Of a stretch of 64,000 bases of DNA, positions 1-8,665 are shown one piece after another; the stretch's first letter is position 1, and each line of letters starts with the position of its first letter. The position numbers were made by a program, and so were the translations under genes. Origin of the DNA: Deltaproteobacteria bacterium (GTDB taxonomy: Bacteria > Desulfobacterota > Binatia > UBA9968). The stretch is from positions 1 through 64,000 of the forward strand of contig JACQUW010000211.1 in the NCBI GenBank assembly GCA_016210115.1, read 5' to 3'. The notes beneath the pieces are model-generated. The model searched no databases. It saw nothing but the letters and a program-made list of their open reading frames with translations, and was not told where the DNA came from.

Positions 1-308
1 AAATTACATGCGGAACACAAATCCGCATTTGACCTTTTCGGTAACCCTTTCATCAAGCCCGAACAGATATCCTCTGTACGCAAGGCGGCCAAAACAAAGC
101 TGGTTAGCGGGACGAATAGAGAGGACAAATGTGTAAGGCGATGTATGCACATATGTCAGGCTATATGCGCACCGAACTGATTCATAGTGCTTGCAGCAGT
201 GTGGGTGTAGCACACAGGGAGCGTGCGGCCTGGCTTATGAGCGGCAGTTGCGGCGTATTGTGTGTATATCAATTGACATATTATCGCGCCCATGTTATTG
301 GTTTTCTC
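1..308. other. No gene recognised
   Basis: I see no convincing gene here. A reading frame continuous with the next gene begins at 129, but its first 60 residues look non-coding. A better start is the ATG at 309. The stretch probably holds the promoter of the recombinase module. Confidence 0.5.
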
Positions 309-815
309 ATGACGACTCCCGCCAAAAAGAAGGCCTTGCGGGCTTCCGGCACGCTGAACCCGCATCCGGAAGAGGTCCGATCGGATCTCTTCAAAATGGA
401 TTTCTTCGATCCGTGCGATCGCGCTCAGGTCAAGTACGAGATGTTGCGCGCCCATTCGGTCGACGGGGATCCTGTGGCGGAGGCGTGCCGTCAGTTTGGT
501 TTCAGCCGAGAAAGCTTCTATCAGATTCAGAAGGCGTTCAGCCAGTTCGGGTTCATTTCCTTCCTTCCAGGAAAGCCAGGCCGCAAGGGTCCTGTAAAAC
601 TCAAGGGCGAGGTGCTCGAATTTGCTCTGAAGCAGAAGAAGGAGAATCCCGATATGAATCCGGCTCAATTGGCCGTTTTGATCCAGCAGCGTTACGGCAC
701 GGAGATCCATCGGACAACGGTGATGCGTGGGATTAAAAAAAAACGGCGCTCGCCGGCAGAAGGGCCGGCCCCAGGAGTTCGTCGCAAGCGACGATCCGGT
801 ACAGGCGATCTATGA
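309..815 (+). CDS. Helix-turn-helix protein of a recombinase module
   Basis: A 168-residue protein. Residues about 30-60 hold a homeodomain-like helix-turn-helix (AEACRQFGFSRESFYQIQKA), like those of transposase-associated and IS630-like DNA-binding proteins. The second half (QLAVLIQQRYGTEIHRTTVMRGI) resembles a further helix-turn-helix. The likely role is DNA binding for the recombinase encoded downstream; this rests on context. I chose the ATG at 309 because the upstream in-frame extension lacks protein-like composition. The 3' end runs through nine A residues (735-743) and overlaps the next ORF by 89 nt in another frame. The last 25 residues (RRSPAEGPAPGVRRKRRSGTGDL) are low-complexity and basic, so the true product may be a frameshifted fusion with the next ORF. 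Confidence 0.75.
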   Translation: MTTPAKKKALRASGTLNPHPEEVRSDLFKMDFFDPCDRAQVKYEMLRAHSVDGDPVAEACRQFGFSRESFYQIQKAFSQFGFISFLPGKPGRKGPVKLKGEVLEFALKQKKENPDMNPAQLAVLIQQRYGTEIHRTTVMRGIKKKRRSPAEGPAPGVRRKRRSGTGDL

Positions 816-1152
816 GCAAGTACGCGGCGAGGCATTGCAGAACGTGGAGCTGCCTTCCTGGGCACTGGAACGAGTTCGACGGTACGGAGTGGGGGGCTTG
901 TTTCCAGGCTTCCAGAATGACTTCCCGTTCATCCTCTACGCTCAAAGCGTCCCTCGTCCTGCCTGGAGTGGGAAGAGGGACTTTCACCAGGACAAGCTGC
1001 ATCAGGTTTACGCATTCCTCCTCACGTCCTGCGCGGAAATACCAGAACGTGAGGCAGTCGGAAACCCCGTCGACGGGTTCGACGCGAGTGGCTGTTTGCC
1101 GGCGTGCGAGGCGAAGGTCTGCGTTGACGCCCTGTCAGCCGCAAGCGAGTAA
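727..1152 (+). CDS. Small protein between HTH gene and recombinase
   Basis: A 141-residue frame opening with GTG at 727 inside the helix-turn-helix gene. The portion QAIYEQVRGEALQNVELPS...LERVRRYGVGGLF and RPAWSGKRDFHQDKLHQVYAFLL has a protein-like composition. It resembles the short middle protein seen in HTH-small protein-serine recombinase modules of environmental bacteria. I do not know its function. The last 40 residues are less convincing. It may be translated separately, or as an extension of the upstream gene after loss of one A in the A9 run, which would join the two frames. A competing frame (812-1186) looks like a shadow. Confidence 0.5.
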   Translation: MGLKKNGARRQKGRPQEFVASDDPVQAIYEQVRGEALQNVELPSWALERVRRYGVGGLFPGFQNDFPFILYAQSVPRPAWSGKRDFHQDKLHQVYAFLLTSCAEIPEREAVGNPVDGFDASGCLPACEAKVCVDALSAASE

Positions 1153-1189
1153 GGGATTGTCATTCTCTACACAGGGAGTTGAGTGAAAA

Positions 1190-2821
1190 ATGCGAGCAGC
1201 TCTTTATGCCCGGGTTTCCAGTGAGAGGCAGGAGAAGGAGCACACGATCGGATCGCAGTTAGAGGCCTTGCGCGCATACGCGGCCAAAAACGGGATGGAC
1301 GTCGTCGAGGAATTCACCGATGAAGGATACAGCGGCGCGCGGCTGGATCGTCCCGCTTTGGACCGGATGCGGGATCTGGCGGAACGGCTCGGTTTTGAGG
1401 TGCTGCTGACCTATTGCACGGATCGATTGGCACGCAAGTTTGTGTTGCAGGCCCTGATCCTGGATGAGCTGGAGCGGTTCGGAGTGAAGACGATTTTCCT
1501 CGAAGGTGGGGCTGCGGACGATCCGCTTTCGAAGCTGATGCACCAGATCACGGGAGCCGTTGCCGAATTCGAGCGTGCCAAGATTACCGAAAGATACAGG
1601 CGTGGCAAGCTCTATCGGGCGCGTTGTGGAGAGATTGTTTCTCCGGATGTGCCTTTCGGTTACCTGAAAGTTCCCCGCCGTGATGGTGTGCCGGCGCATG
1701 CAGAAATACAGCAAGCCGAGGCTGTTGTCGTGCGGAGGATCTTCGACGCCTATGTGAGCCGAGACCTTACGGTCCGTCAGATTGCCAAGCAACTCACGTT
1801 AGAACGGACACCGACGCCGAGAAATGGCGGCGGGCAATGGAGCTGGTCCGCGGTCGATCGGATTCTTCGTGAGGAGGCTTACAGCGGAACCTATTACTAC
1901 AACCGCAAGCAGTGTGTGCCCATCGAAGGTGTCTACGGCAAAAAACGACAGCGTTTCAAGTGCACCCTACGACCCAAGGAGGAATGGATTCCGATTTCTG
2001 TGCCGCCGATTATCGACCTGGCGACGTTCCATGCTGCGGCCGGCCGGGCTCGACACAACGAGGCATTTTCTCCACGAAACCTCCAAGAAGGCGGTTACTT
2101 GCTGCGCAAGCTAGTCCGCTGTGGGCGATGCGGATGCAGTTGCTCGGCACTCACGAGCAAACAAACCTATAGTGGAAAGGTTCACCCCAACCACTACTAT
2201 AGTTGCCTGCGTACCACCAGCGGCTTTCTCAAGCAGGAGCGATGCTCGCAACGGCGTATCCGTGCCGATGTGCTGGACGAATGGGTGTGGGAAGAAGTGA
2301 GCACTAGGCTGCAGGACCCTGCGCTCGTCCTGGAAGCTTACCAAGACCACAATACCCGGCGGAGGGTTTCATCAGAGCAAGACGGAGCGGCCAAAAAGGA
2401 TGACAGGCTGAAAGAACAGATCAAGTTGGCCAATAGGGAACTCTCGCGGCTTCTGGATGCATATCAGTGCGGGGCGCTAGAACTGCCGGAGTTACAGAAG
2501 CGACGGCAACTCGTAAACTCGAAGATCGAGATGCTAAACCGGGAGCAGGAGTTGTTGAGGAAAATCGCCGCCGAGGAAAAGAAAGAGACAGACATCAAAG
2601 CAAATCTGCGGGAATTTGCAGCCTTGGTTTCCAGCAACCTCAAACGAATTTCGTTCGAGAACAAGCAAAAGCTGTTGCGGATCGTCTTGCACAAAGTCGT
2701 GGTCAACGACTGGAGAGTGGACGTGTATTACAACATCCCACTGCCGAAGCCTACTCCACCGCCAGCAGAAAAAGTGTCAACCAAATTCGATTTGCGTTCC
2801 ACATGTCCTCTATTATGCTGA
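1190..2821 (+). CDS. Large serine recombinase
   Basis: A 543-residue site-specific DNA recombinase of the large serine family. The resolvase catalytic domain fills residues 1-150, with the nucleophile Ser10 in LYARVSSERQ and downstream Arg residues in TDRLAR. A recombinase domain follows (about 165-265, ending in WSWSAVDRILREEAYSG). Next is a zinc ribbon (LVRCGRCGCSC ... YYSC ... RCSQRR) and a long coiled coil (about 390-470). This is the usual order for integrases of phages and mobile islands. The gene is preceded by a helix-turn-helix gene and a small ORF. I could not identify attachment sites. The module may be mobile, but only the integrase end is clear. Confidence 0.95.
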   Translation: MRAALYARVSSERQEKEHTIGSQLEALRAYAAKNGMDVVEEFTDEGYSGARLDRPALDRMRDLAERLGFEVLLTYCTDRLARKFVLQALILDELERFGVKTIFLEGGAADDPLSKLMHQITGAVAEFERAKITERYRRGKLYRARCGEIVSPDVPFGYLKVPRRDGVPAHAEIQQAEAVVVRRIFDAYVSRDLTVRQIAKQLTLERTPTPRNGGGQWSWSAVDRILREEAYSGTYYYNRKQCVPIEGVYGKKRQRFKCTLRPKEEWIPISVPPIIDLATFHAAAGRARHNEAFSPRNLQEGGYLLRKLVRCGRCGCSCSALTSKQTYSGKVHPNHYYSCLRTTSGFLKQERCSQRRIRADVLDEWVWEEVSTRLQDPALVLEAYQDHNTRRRVSSEQDGAAKKDDRLKEQIKLANRELSRLLDAYQCGALELPELQKRRQLVNSKIEMLNREQELLRKIAAEEKKETDIKANLREFAALVSSNLKRISFENKQKLLRIVLHKVVVNDWRVDVYYNIPLPKPTPPPAEKVSTKFDLRSTCPLLC

Positions 2822-3482
2822 GACAGTAGATATGCACAGTGAGGCGCCCTAACCCTTTGATTGCAAGGCCATCTGGTTGAGGGACTCGACATAACAATCT
2901 GGTCGCGGTTGGCGGACCTCCCTCTCGGTTCAGACCTGGCATCGGTGTCCTCCGAAACGTTACAAAGACCGGAGCCACTCAAGAAGGTTGTTGTTCTGTT
3001 GCCAGGATGGAATCGCTCGGACCGGCGAAGAGTCGCTGATTCTCTCAAGTGCCTTTCGTTTCATCTCGAGATTTGCCCGTCCAGGGCGTTCTCAACAAGT
3101 CGGTCCAGTGGCAAGTTCCCCGAAACTAAACAATTCGATTGATCCATGATCGACTTCCTCTGAAAAGCGGCGACCCCCATGGCCGCCGAGAAGACCCATC
3201 ATGAAATCTTATGTGTCGCAATCCAAGAGAGATGGCCTGACGGCAAGCACTTACCGAAGTGACTCTACATAACCCCCCGCTGCGCATAATAGATCATGGT
3301 CGTACTTACATCGTTGTGCCTGAGCAGTTACCGGACCGTCCGAAGGCTGGCCCGCTGGAGGACGGATGCGTGCAGGTGGTGCCTGCGCCTTGGGCGGGTG
3401 ATTCTGTCGGTGTGGGAGGACGCTAGTGAAAGGAAGTGGCTGAGATACGGTGGCTATCCCCTTTATTCTGCTCGACTGCGAT
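2822..3482. other. Gene-poor stretch after the recombinase
   Basis: About 660 bases without a convincing gene. One short frame starting at 3180 (MAAEKTHHEILCVAIQERWP, 27 codons, stop near 3260) looks protein-like but matches nothing I recognise and may be a remnant. If the recombinase belongs to an integrated element, an attachment site could lie here; I saw no diagnostic repeat. Confidence 0.4.
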
Positions 3483-3692
3483 TCATTTCTGGCCGACGGG
3501 CTTTGGATTGTCGAGCACCCATACCCGCACTGGGCGTCCACGCGCCCGCAAGACAGGTGCCGCCATTTGTTGCAGTTGCACCACCACGCGGACTTTTTCC
3601 GGAAAAGAGAGCGCAGCCAGTTTCAACCGGCGTCGCTCCTTTGCAGCGATTAGCCGCGCGATTTCCGGCCTTAGGGGGTCCATTCTTTCCAT
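3483..3692 (-). CDS. Small partner protein of the nucleotidyltransferase
   Basis: A 69-residue protein. Its core, FPEKVRVVVQLQQMAAPVLR followed by ARGRPVRVW, is a pattern I recognise from many short proteins encoded beside minimal or AbiEii-like nucleotidyltransferases. Its start overlaps the end of the upstream nucleotidyltransferase by 22 nt, so the two are probably translationally coupled. By analogy it may be an antitoxin or regulatory partner; that is inference. The N-terminus is basic and helical (IARLIAAKERRRLKLAAL). Confidence 0.7.
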   Translation of the reverse strand: MERMDPLRPEIARLIAAKERRRLKLAALSFPEKVRVVVQLQQMAAPVLRARGRPVRVWVLDNPKPVGQK

Positions 3693-4189
3693 TTGACTTC
3701 CAGACCGTGGCGAGCCAGCACGCCCGTGAGGTAATTGTTGTCCAGCGCGGCCTGCTCGCGTAGCAGCCGTACACGTTGGCGGTCCTTCTCGCGCCCGGTC
3801 TGAACGGCGATCGCCGCTAGATGTTCCGCGCGCAGGACCCGAGTCGGCGTTTGCTCGTACAGCGTCTCGCGTGCTTCGGCCAGCGCCTCCATCAGCAGAT
3901 CGTTGTAGGCCGGCAGGAACTGCACGGGGATTCCCTCGATGTTGACGCACTCACCTTCCTCCGCGTAACCGCGCGCATGCAAGGTCTCGTAAATCGGTTC
4001 CAGCGTGAGCAAACCATCGGCTCTCTGCGGCAGAACGACGAAGATGTCCAAATCAAACGTCAGCACTGGTTCCACGTAGAAGGTGGCGCCCATAGCGCCG
4101 CCGATTGCGTAGCGGCTCACCACCCCGTCGTGTTCGAGCGCATTCAGGACTTGCAGCGTCTTTTCCATCCAACGAGGCAAGTTTACCAT
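3671..4189 (-). CDS. AbiEii-like nucleotidyltransferase
   Basis: A 172-residue nucleotidyltransferase-fold protein. The fold signature is YAIGGAMGATFYVEPVLTFD followed by LDIFVVL: a Gly-rich motif, then the D-x-D metal-binding pair. The C-terminus is helical (LLREQAALDNNYLTGVLARHGL). Members of this family include the toxin of type IV AbiE systems and other nucleotidyl transferases of unknown target. I chose the ATG at 4189 because the longer frame to 4390 has a poor-quality N-terminus and would run into the divergent protease gene. It forms a two-gene unit with the small protein at 3483-3692. Whether the pair is a toxin-antitoxin system is unproven. Confidence 0.75.
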   Translation of the reverse strand: MVNLPRWMEKTLQVLNALEHDGVVSRYAIGGAMGATFYVEPVLTFDLDIFVVLPQRADGLLTLEPIYETLHARGYAEEGECVNIEGIPVQFLPAYNDLLMEALAEARETLYEQTPTRVLRAEHLAAIAVQTGREKDRQRVRLLREQAALDNNYLTGVLARHGLEVKWKEWTP

Positions 4190-4307
4190 GCCGCGCAAAT
4201 CCGCGGCAAACTCGGCTTCCGGGGGACCAATACTGGGTGAAGCTGGAAGCGGGGCTTTAGGTCCCGCGGATGGCGGGCCAGGCGGGGGTAGTGTATAAAA
4301 TGACTGT

Positions 4308-5597
4308 ATGGAGCAGCCTGTCGTTGCCGTCTTTCTCATCTTGTTCGCCCTTGAGTTCCTCGTTGAGTTTGCGCTCAACGAGCTGAACATGCGTCATGTC
4401 CGCGAACAAATAATTCGCGGAGAAACGCCGGACTTCTTTCGCGATAAGATGAACCCGGACGATTACCGAAAATCCCTGGAATACACGCTTGCCAAGGGTC
4501 GGTTTCAGCGTTGGGCTGCAGTCTATGGGGCTGTAGTGACTCTCTTCGTGCTATTTGGAGGCGTGCTCCCGTTCGTGGACCGGTTATCGCGGAATTGGGG
4601 CGGCTCGCTTCCTCCGGGCACTCAAGCGACGGGAATTCTGTTTTGCCTTATCACGGCTTTGATTATTTCGGTTCTGAGCTCGCCGCCCGATCTCTATTCG
4701 ACTTTTGTCCTCGAGGAGAGCTTCGGTTTCAACAAGACAACTTTCAAGCTTTATGTAACGGATAAACTCAAGGGAATTTTGTTGGGGATTATGATCGGCG
4801 TTCCGTTTCTTTTCGCCGTGCTCTGGCTGATGGAATCCGCAGGTCATTACTGGTGGCTTTGGGCTTTTCTTTTTATTTTGGCCTTTCAACTCCTGATGGT
4901 GATTGTTTACCCGACACTCATCGCGCCGTTATTTAACAAGTTCGAGCCGCTGAAGGAAGGGGAGCTGCGGGAGAAAATCCTGGCTTTGGCGGATCAAGTC
5001 GGATTTCGGACCGAGGGGATCTACGTGATGGATGGTTCACGCCGCTCCGCCCATTCCAACGCCTATTTCACAGGCTTAGGGAAAGCGAAGAGAATCGTTC
5101 TTTTTGATACTCTGCTCCAACAGATGACGCTTGGCCAGGGACTGGCGGTCCTGGCCCATGAGATGGGCCACTACAAAATGAAACACATTCGCCGGATGCT
5201 TTTGATCCAGGGCATCTACCTACTGGCCGCGCTTTACGTGCTGAGTTTGCTTATCGACTATGAGCCTTTGTATCGCGCTTTCGGCTTGGACACCCCGTCG
5301 ACCCACGGGGCTCTGGTTCTTTTCAGCCTGGTCTCGGGTCCGGCAACTTTCTATATTACTCCTCTGATGAATCGTCTCTCACGAAAACACGAATACGAGG
5401 CAGACCGATTCGCGGTGAGAACACTGCGAGACGGCAAACCGATGGAGGAGGCACTCATCAGTCTCTCGATCAAGAATCTTTCGAATCCTGCTCCCCATCC
5501 CTGGTATTCTGCTTACCACTACTCTCATCCGAGCACCGCGGAGCGTGTCGGCGCCATAAGAAAGGAGATGGAGCGCCAAAAGAGTTTACTTTCTTAA
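4308..5597 (+). CDS. Ste24-type M48 metalloprotease (CAAX protease homologue)
   Basis: A 429-residue integral membrane zinc protease of the M48 family. The zinc site HEMGH lies at residues 284-288, with the third ligand in the EYEADRFA motif near residue 363. An M48 N-terminal region and about six hydrophobic segments precede and flank the catalytic part. Eukaryotic relatives trim prenylated proteins; bacterial ones are thought to act in membrane-protein quality control, so substrate assignment is open. The length matches the Ste24 family. The gene is convergent with the transglutaminase operon and their ends overlap by 12 nt. Confidence 0.92.
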   Translation: MEQPVVAVFLILFALEFLVEFALNELNMRHVREQIIRGETPDFFRDKMNPDDYRKSLEYTLAKGRFQRWAAVYGAVVTLFVLFGGVLPFVDRLSRNWGGSLPPGTQATGILFCLITALIISVLSSPPDLYSTFVLEESFGFNKTTFKLYVTDKLKGILLGIMIGVPFLFAVLWLMESAGHYWWLWAFLFILAFQLLMVIVYPTLIAPLFNKFEPLKEGELREKILALADQVGFRTEGIYVMDGSRRSAHSNAYFTGLGKAKRIVLFDTLLQQMTLGQGLAVLAHEMGHYKMKHIRRMLLIQGIYLLAALYVLSLLIDYEPLYRAFGLDTPSTHGALVLFSLVSGPATFYITPLMNRLSRKHEYEADRFAVRTLRDGKPMEEALISLSIKNLSNPAPHPWYSAYHYSHPSTAERVGAIRKEMERQKSLLS

Positions 5598-7607
5598 TTC
5601 AAAGAGAAGCTCGTCCATCTTCTGAAACGTCGCGGCAAGATTTTGCTGGCCGGAGAACCGCGCCGCTTGATAAAGTCCCGTAAACTCCCGTACCAATTCC
5701 TTTTTGACTCTGACCTTTTCGCAAAGCTCATCCGGAGTTTCTCCCGGCTCTTTATTCAGTCCTTTTTTCTTCAAAAGCGCAAGCAGACTTCGGTACCGTT
5801 CCGTTGCTTGTAAAATGGCCGCCTGTCGTTGATATTTCTTTCGGACGCTCCACTGCCGAAGGCCGATCGCTCCCAATGCCAAGATCGTCAAGACTGAGAC
5901 GAGGCCGGTCCACCAACCGGGTTTGACTCGCAAGCTGGTGGTGAGCCCCTTGAGAGAGCCCTGAACGCCGGATAGGAGCCACCGCCGCGGGTGGCTTAAG
6001 GTCGCCAGAAGCTGTCTCTGTTGACCGAAGCTAAAGTTGATGATGTGAAGATGCCAACGGCCTTCGAGAAAATCGATCAACTGGGCGAGAGAGTTAAAGA
6101 GCCCGCCAGGCGCCGGGCCAAGGATGTAGGGTGTCGCATCCAGGATCAGCCATCCTCTGTCGGCGATGTAAGCCTCGACCCAACTGTGCGCGTGGCTTTG
6201 CCTGATGAGAAAGTATTGGCCGTAATGGTTCCATTCTCCTCCGCGGTAGCCATTCACCACTCGCGCGGGAATGCCAAGGCTCCGGAGCATTACCGCAAGC
6301 GCTGATGAGAAATATTCGCAGTTGCCCTGGCGGACCTCAAAGAGAAACGCCGTCAAAGGGTCCTCGTTCCCGACGGGTAGCTCCTTCAGCGAATACCTAT
6401 AATTCTCCTTCAGATAGCGCTCAAGCAAACGAGCTTTTGCTAGTTCCTGATCGGCGGCCTCCGTGATCTCTCGAGCCAGTCGAGCCAGGCGGGGATCGAG
6501 TTCAGGGATTTGGAGGAGCGTCCCGATCGGAACAGCCTCCCGCCAGGTTGCCTCCGGGTAAGAGAGAGCCTCGTAGCGAATGGAAAAAGCGAAGGGCGCC
6601 GGAGCACGCAAGTTCCCCAGCGAATCGCGAAACACGTAAGAAAAACTCCCAATGATTGCGGCAGGCCGGTTGAGGGCAAACAGGACCGGCGATCCTGTGG
6701 GTTCAAGGGAAATTCTCTGACGGACTGGCGGAGCCGAGCTTTTTGTTTGTTCGTGCACGACATGACTGCCGCCTACCCGTTTCACCTCGATAAAATTCCC
6801 CGGGCTCGCCCGCCAGTTCCGGCCGTCAAAGAGATCCAGCGCCATGCCGCGCCAATAGAGCTGTGTTTCATTCAGCGCCTCCGGGTGATCAACGCTCGCG
6901 CGCATCGCTACTGCGCTGCTTTTTTGAATTTCCGCGACGTCTCCGAGGGTCAACTGATCGGAGAATCCCGTTAACCCGGAACCTGAAAGCCAGGGATTGC
7001 GAAGAAAGCCGGAGCCCATACGGGGAAACGAGATAAAGAAGAAAAGTGTAAGAGCAAGAAGAACCGCATCGACGCCGGCCATCATGCGAAAGAGAGTCCA
7101 GCTCAGCAACCTGCTTTCTCCGTCAGGGTTCGCGCCGGCTGACTCGGTCGCTGTTTTAAGATGAAGAAGGACCAATACCCAGGGGGCGGAAAAAAGATAA
7201 GCGAGAAAAATCCACGCGAAGGAAAGCTCCACGCTCAGCGCGGCAGCGGCGATCAGGCTAAAGAAGGATAAGAGATAGAGGTGGAGCCAGTCCCGTCTTT
7301 TCTTTGGTCCGAGCAGCTTGACTGCTTGAAGAGCCAAGAGAAACTGCACAATTTCCTGCAAAGGAGGCGCCTGCAGGATGAAAATGAAGGTTAGCGTTAC
7401 CGCGAAAACCGCGACGATCGAGAAGTTGGCCAGCGACGCAGGCAGGATTTCTTTTTTCTCCGACAAATCGCGCAGTAGCCCGACTGCGAGCGCGACTGAG
7501 GCCGTAATCAGATACCCCAGGGAAAGCTCGCCCGTGAGTAACAGCCCGGCCTGACCAAGAAAAATGATGAAATAAGAGGAGAGAAGATGGGCGAGATTGA
7601 AATTCAT
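5586..7607 (-). CDS. TgpA-like transglutaminase, membrane protein
   Basis: A 673-residue protein with an N-terminal DUF3488 membrane domain (six or so hydrophobic helices, residues 1-190). A periplasmic transglutaminase-like domain follows, with the catalytic Cys in VRQGNCEYFSSALAVMLRSL, the His in QSHAHSWVEAYI and the Asp in WLILDATP. A C-terminal membrane helix near 560-580 precedes a DUF4129-like tail. TgpA of Pseudomonas is an essential member; its exact substrate is unsettled. The ATG at 7607 overlaps the stop of the upstream DUF58 gene in an ATGA arrangement, which fixes the start and shows translational coupling. It is the last gene of a moxR-DUF58-tgpA operon. Confidence 0.93.
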   Translation of the reverse strand: MNFNLAHLLSSYFIIFLGQAGLLLTGELSLGYLITASVALAVGLLRDLSEKKEILPASLANFSIVAVFAVTLTFIFILQAPPLQEIVQFLLALQAVKLLGPKKRRDWLHLYLLSFFSLIAAAALSVELSFAWIFLAYLFSAPWVLVLLHLKTATESAGANPDGESRLLSWTLFRMMAGVDAVLLALTLFFFISFPRMGSGFLRNPWLSGSGLTGFSDQLTLGDVAEIQKSSAVAMRASVDHPEALNETQLYWRGMALDLFDGRNWRASPGNFIEVKRVGGSHVVHEQTKSSAPPVRQRISLEPTGSPVLFALNRPAAIIGSFSYVFRDSLGNLRAPAPFAFSIRYEALSYPEATWREAVPIGTLLQIPELDPRLARLAREITEAADQELAKARLLERYLKENYRYSLKELPVGNEDPLTAFLFEVRQGNCEYFSSALAVMLRSLGIPARVVNGYRGGEWNHYGQYFLIRQSHAHSWVEAYIADRGWLILDATPYILGPAPGGLFNSLAQLIDFLEGRWHLHIINFSFGQQRQLLATLSHPRRWLLSGVQGSLKGLTTSLRVKPGWWTGLVSVLTILALGAIGLRQWSVRKKYQRQAAILQATERYRSLLALLKKKGLNKEPGETPDELCEKVRVKKELVREFTGLYQAARFSGQQNLAATFQKMDELLFELRK

Positions 7608-8665
7608 ACGCGCAGGATCTTGCACGGTGGAAGGGAGACTGAAAAAGCGGCCGTGCCCTGGATCAAGACGCCTCCTCCTTGTTTGAGCGCCTGCGAGCGC
7701 CAGCTTTCAAACGTGCTTCCGGCCACTGTCTGAACCGGGCGGATAAGGGCTAGATGTTGGAGCGCAGGCCTCATCTCCGTGGCTGTGGACATGGCGTGGA
7801 ACTCCTCATCCCAGGTCGCGAAGGTGATGGCGATTCCCTGCCTTATGAGCAGGCGCAGGAGACTCGCAGCGGCTTCCACGGCATGCTCGAATTGATCTCC
7901 TTCCACTCCCCGATTATCGAAGAAGACGGGGCGCGGATAATCCTTTGATTCAAAAAATTCTTTGAGCATGAGTTGCCCCAGACGGGCTGACGTTCGCCAG
8001 TGTATCAACCGATGATCGTCATCGGGCTGGGCCGATCTCAGCGCCAAAATCTCTTCTCCGGAGCGACGCTTTCTATTGCGGATGCGCTCATTGCCTGATG
8101 CCAGTTCCTTCAGCTTTGCCAGATCCAGAACGCGAGGATAAGCGACAAAGCTTTCTTGCAGCGGCGCCAGCCGAACCTTTTCGAAAAGACCGAAAGGGAA
8201 TCGCGTCGCAACGTGCACGGCGTCATAACGATGGCAACCTCTTTTTTCCGCAAGAGCAAGGTAGTGAAAGCGCTTGGACTCTCCAGGCTGAAGGGAGGGC
8301 AAATACCCCAGCTTGCGCGGCGCGATAAAATCGGCGGTGTCACTGACGGTCAATGAATACGAAATCCTGCGCGGATGGAGATTTCTCAGCTCCACGACTA
8401 CGGCAAAAGGGACGCCGGCCGTCACATCGGATGGCATGTGGCGGCGAACGTCAATGGATCGGAGGACCCTTTCAGAGAAAATTCCGGAAACGATGACCAC
8501 GCTCAGCAACAGCGCAAAAATCAGATAAAAGAGATTATGGCCGGTGTTGACCGCAATCAACCCCATGCTCAGGGCAAGGGCAGAAAAGAACCAACCTTCA
8601 GGGGTAAAGTGAAGGCGGCGGCGCGGGTGGAACTGAAATTTGAGAATAGTCTTAAACGCGCTCAC
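7604..8665 (-). CDS. DUF58 domain protein
   Basis: A 353-residue protein with two N-terminal membrane segments (residues about 24-65). A beta-rich periplasmic-like region follows, then the DUF58 core with the motif LRSAQPDDDHRLIHWRTSAR, which resembles von Willebrand A-type domains. DUF58 proteins are near-constant partners of MoxR AAA ATPases and are thought to be their targets in assembling or activating enzyme complexes. The gene overlaps moxR upstream by 4 nt and the transglutaminase downstream by 4 nt, so all three are probably made together. Confidence 0.92.
   Translation of the reverse strand: MSAFKTILKFQFHPRRRLHFTPEGWFFSALALSMGLIAVNTGHNLFYLIFALLLSVVIVSGIFSERVLRSIDVRRHMPSDVTAGVPFAVVVELRNLHPRRISYSLTVSDTADFIAPRKLGYLPSLQPGESKRFHYLALAEKRGCHRYDAVHVATRFPFGLFEKVRLAPLQESFVAYPRVLDLAKLKELASGNERIRNRKRRSGEEILALRSAQPDDDHRLIHWRTSARLGQLMLKEFFESKDYPRPVFFDNRGVEGDQFEHAVEAAASLLRLLIRQGIAITFATWDEEFHAMSTATEMRPALQHLALIRPVQTVAGSTFESWRSQALKQGGGVLIQGTAAFSVSLPPCKILRV

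Noticed and set aside
812-1186. A second frame of 124 codons over the small ORF after the HTH gene
   Set aside because: Composition is Ser/Arg-rich and unlike a folded protein; the 727 frame is better.
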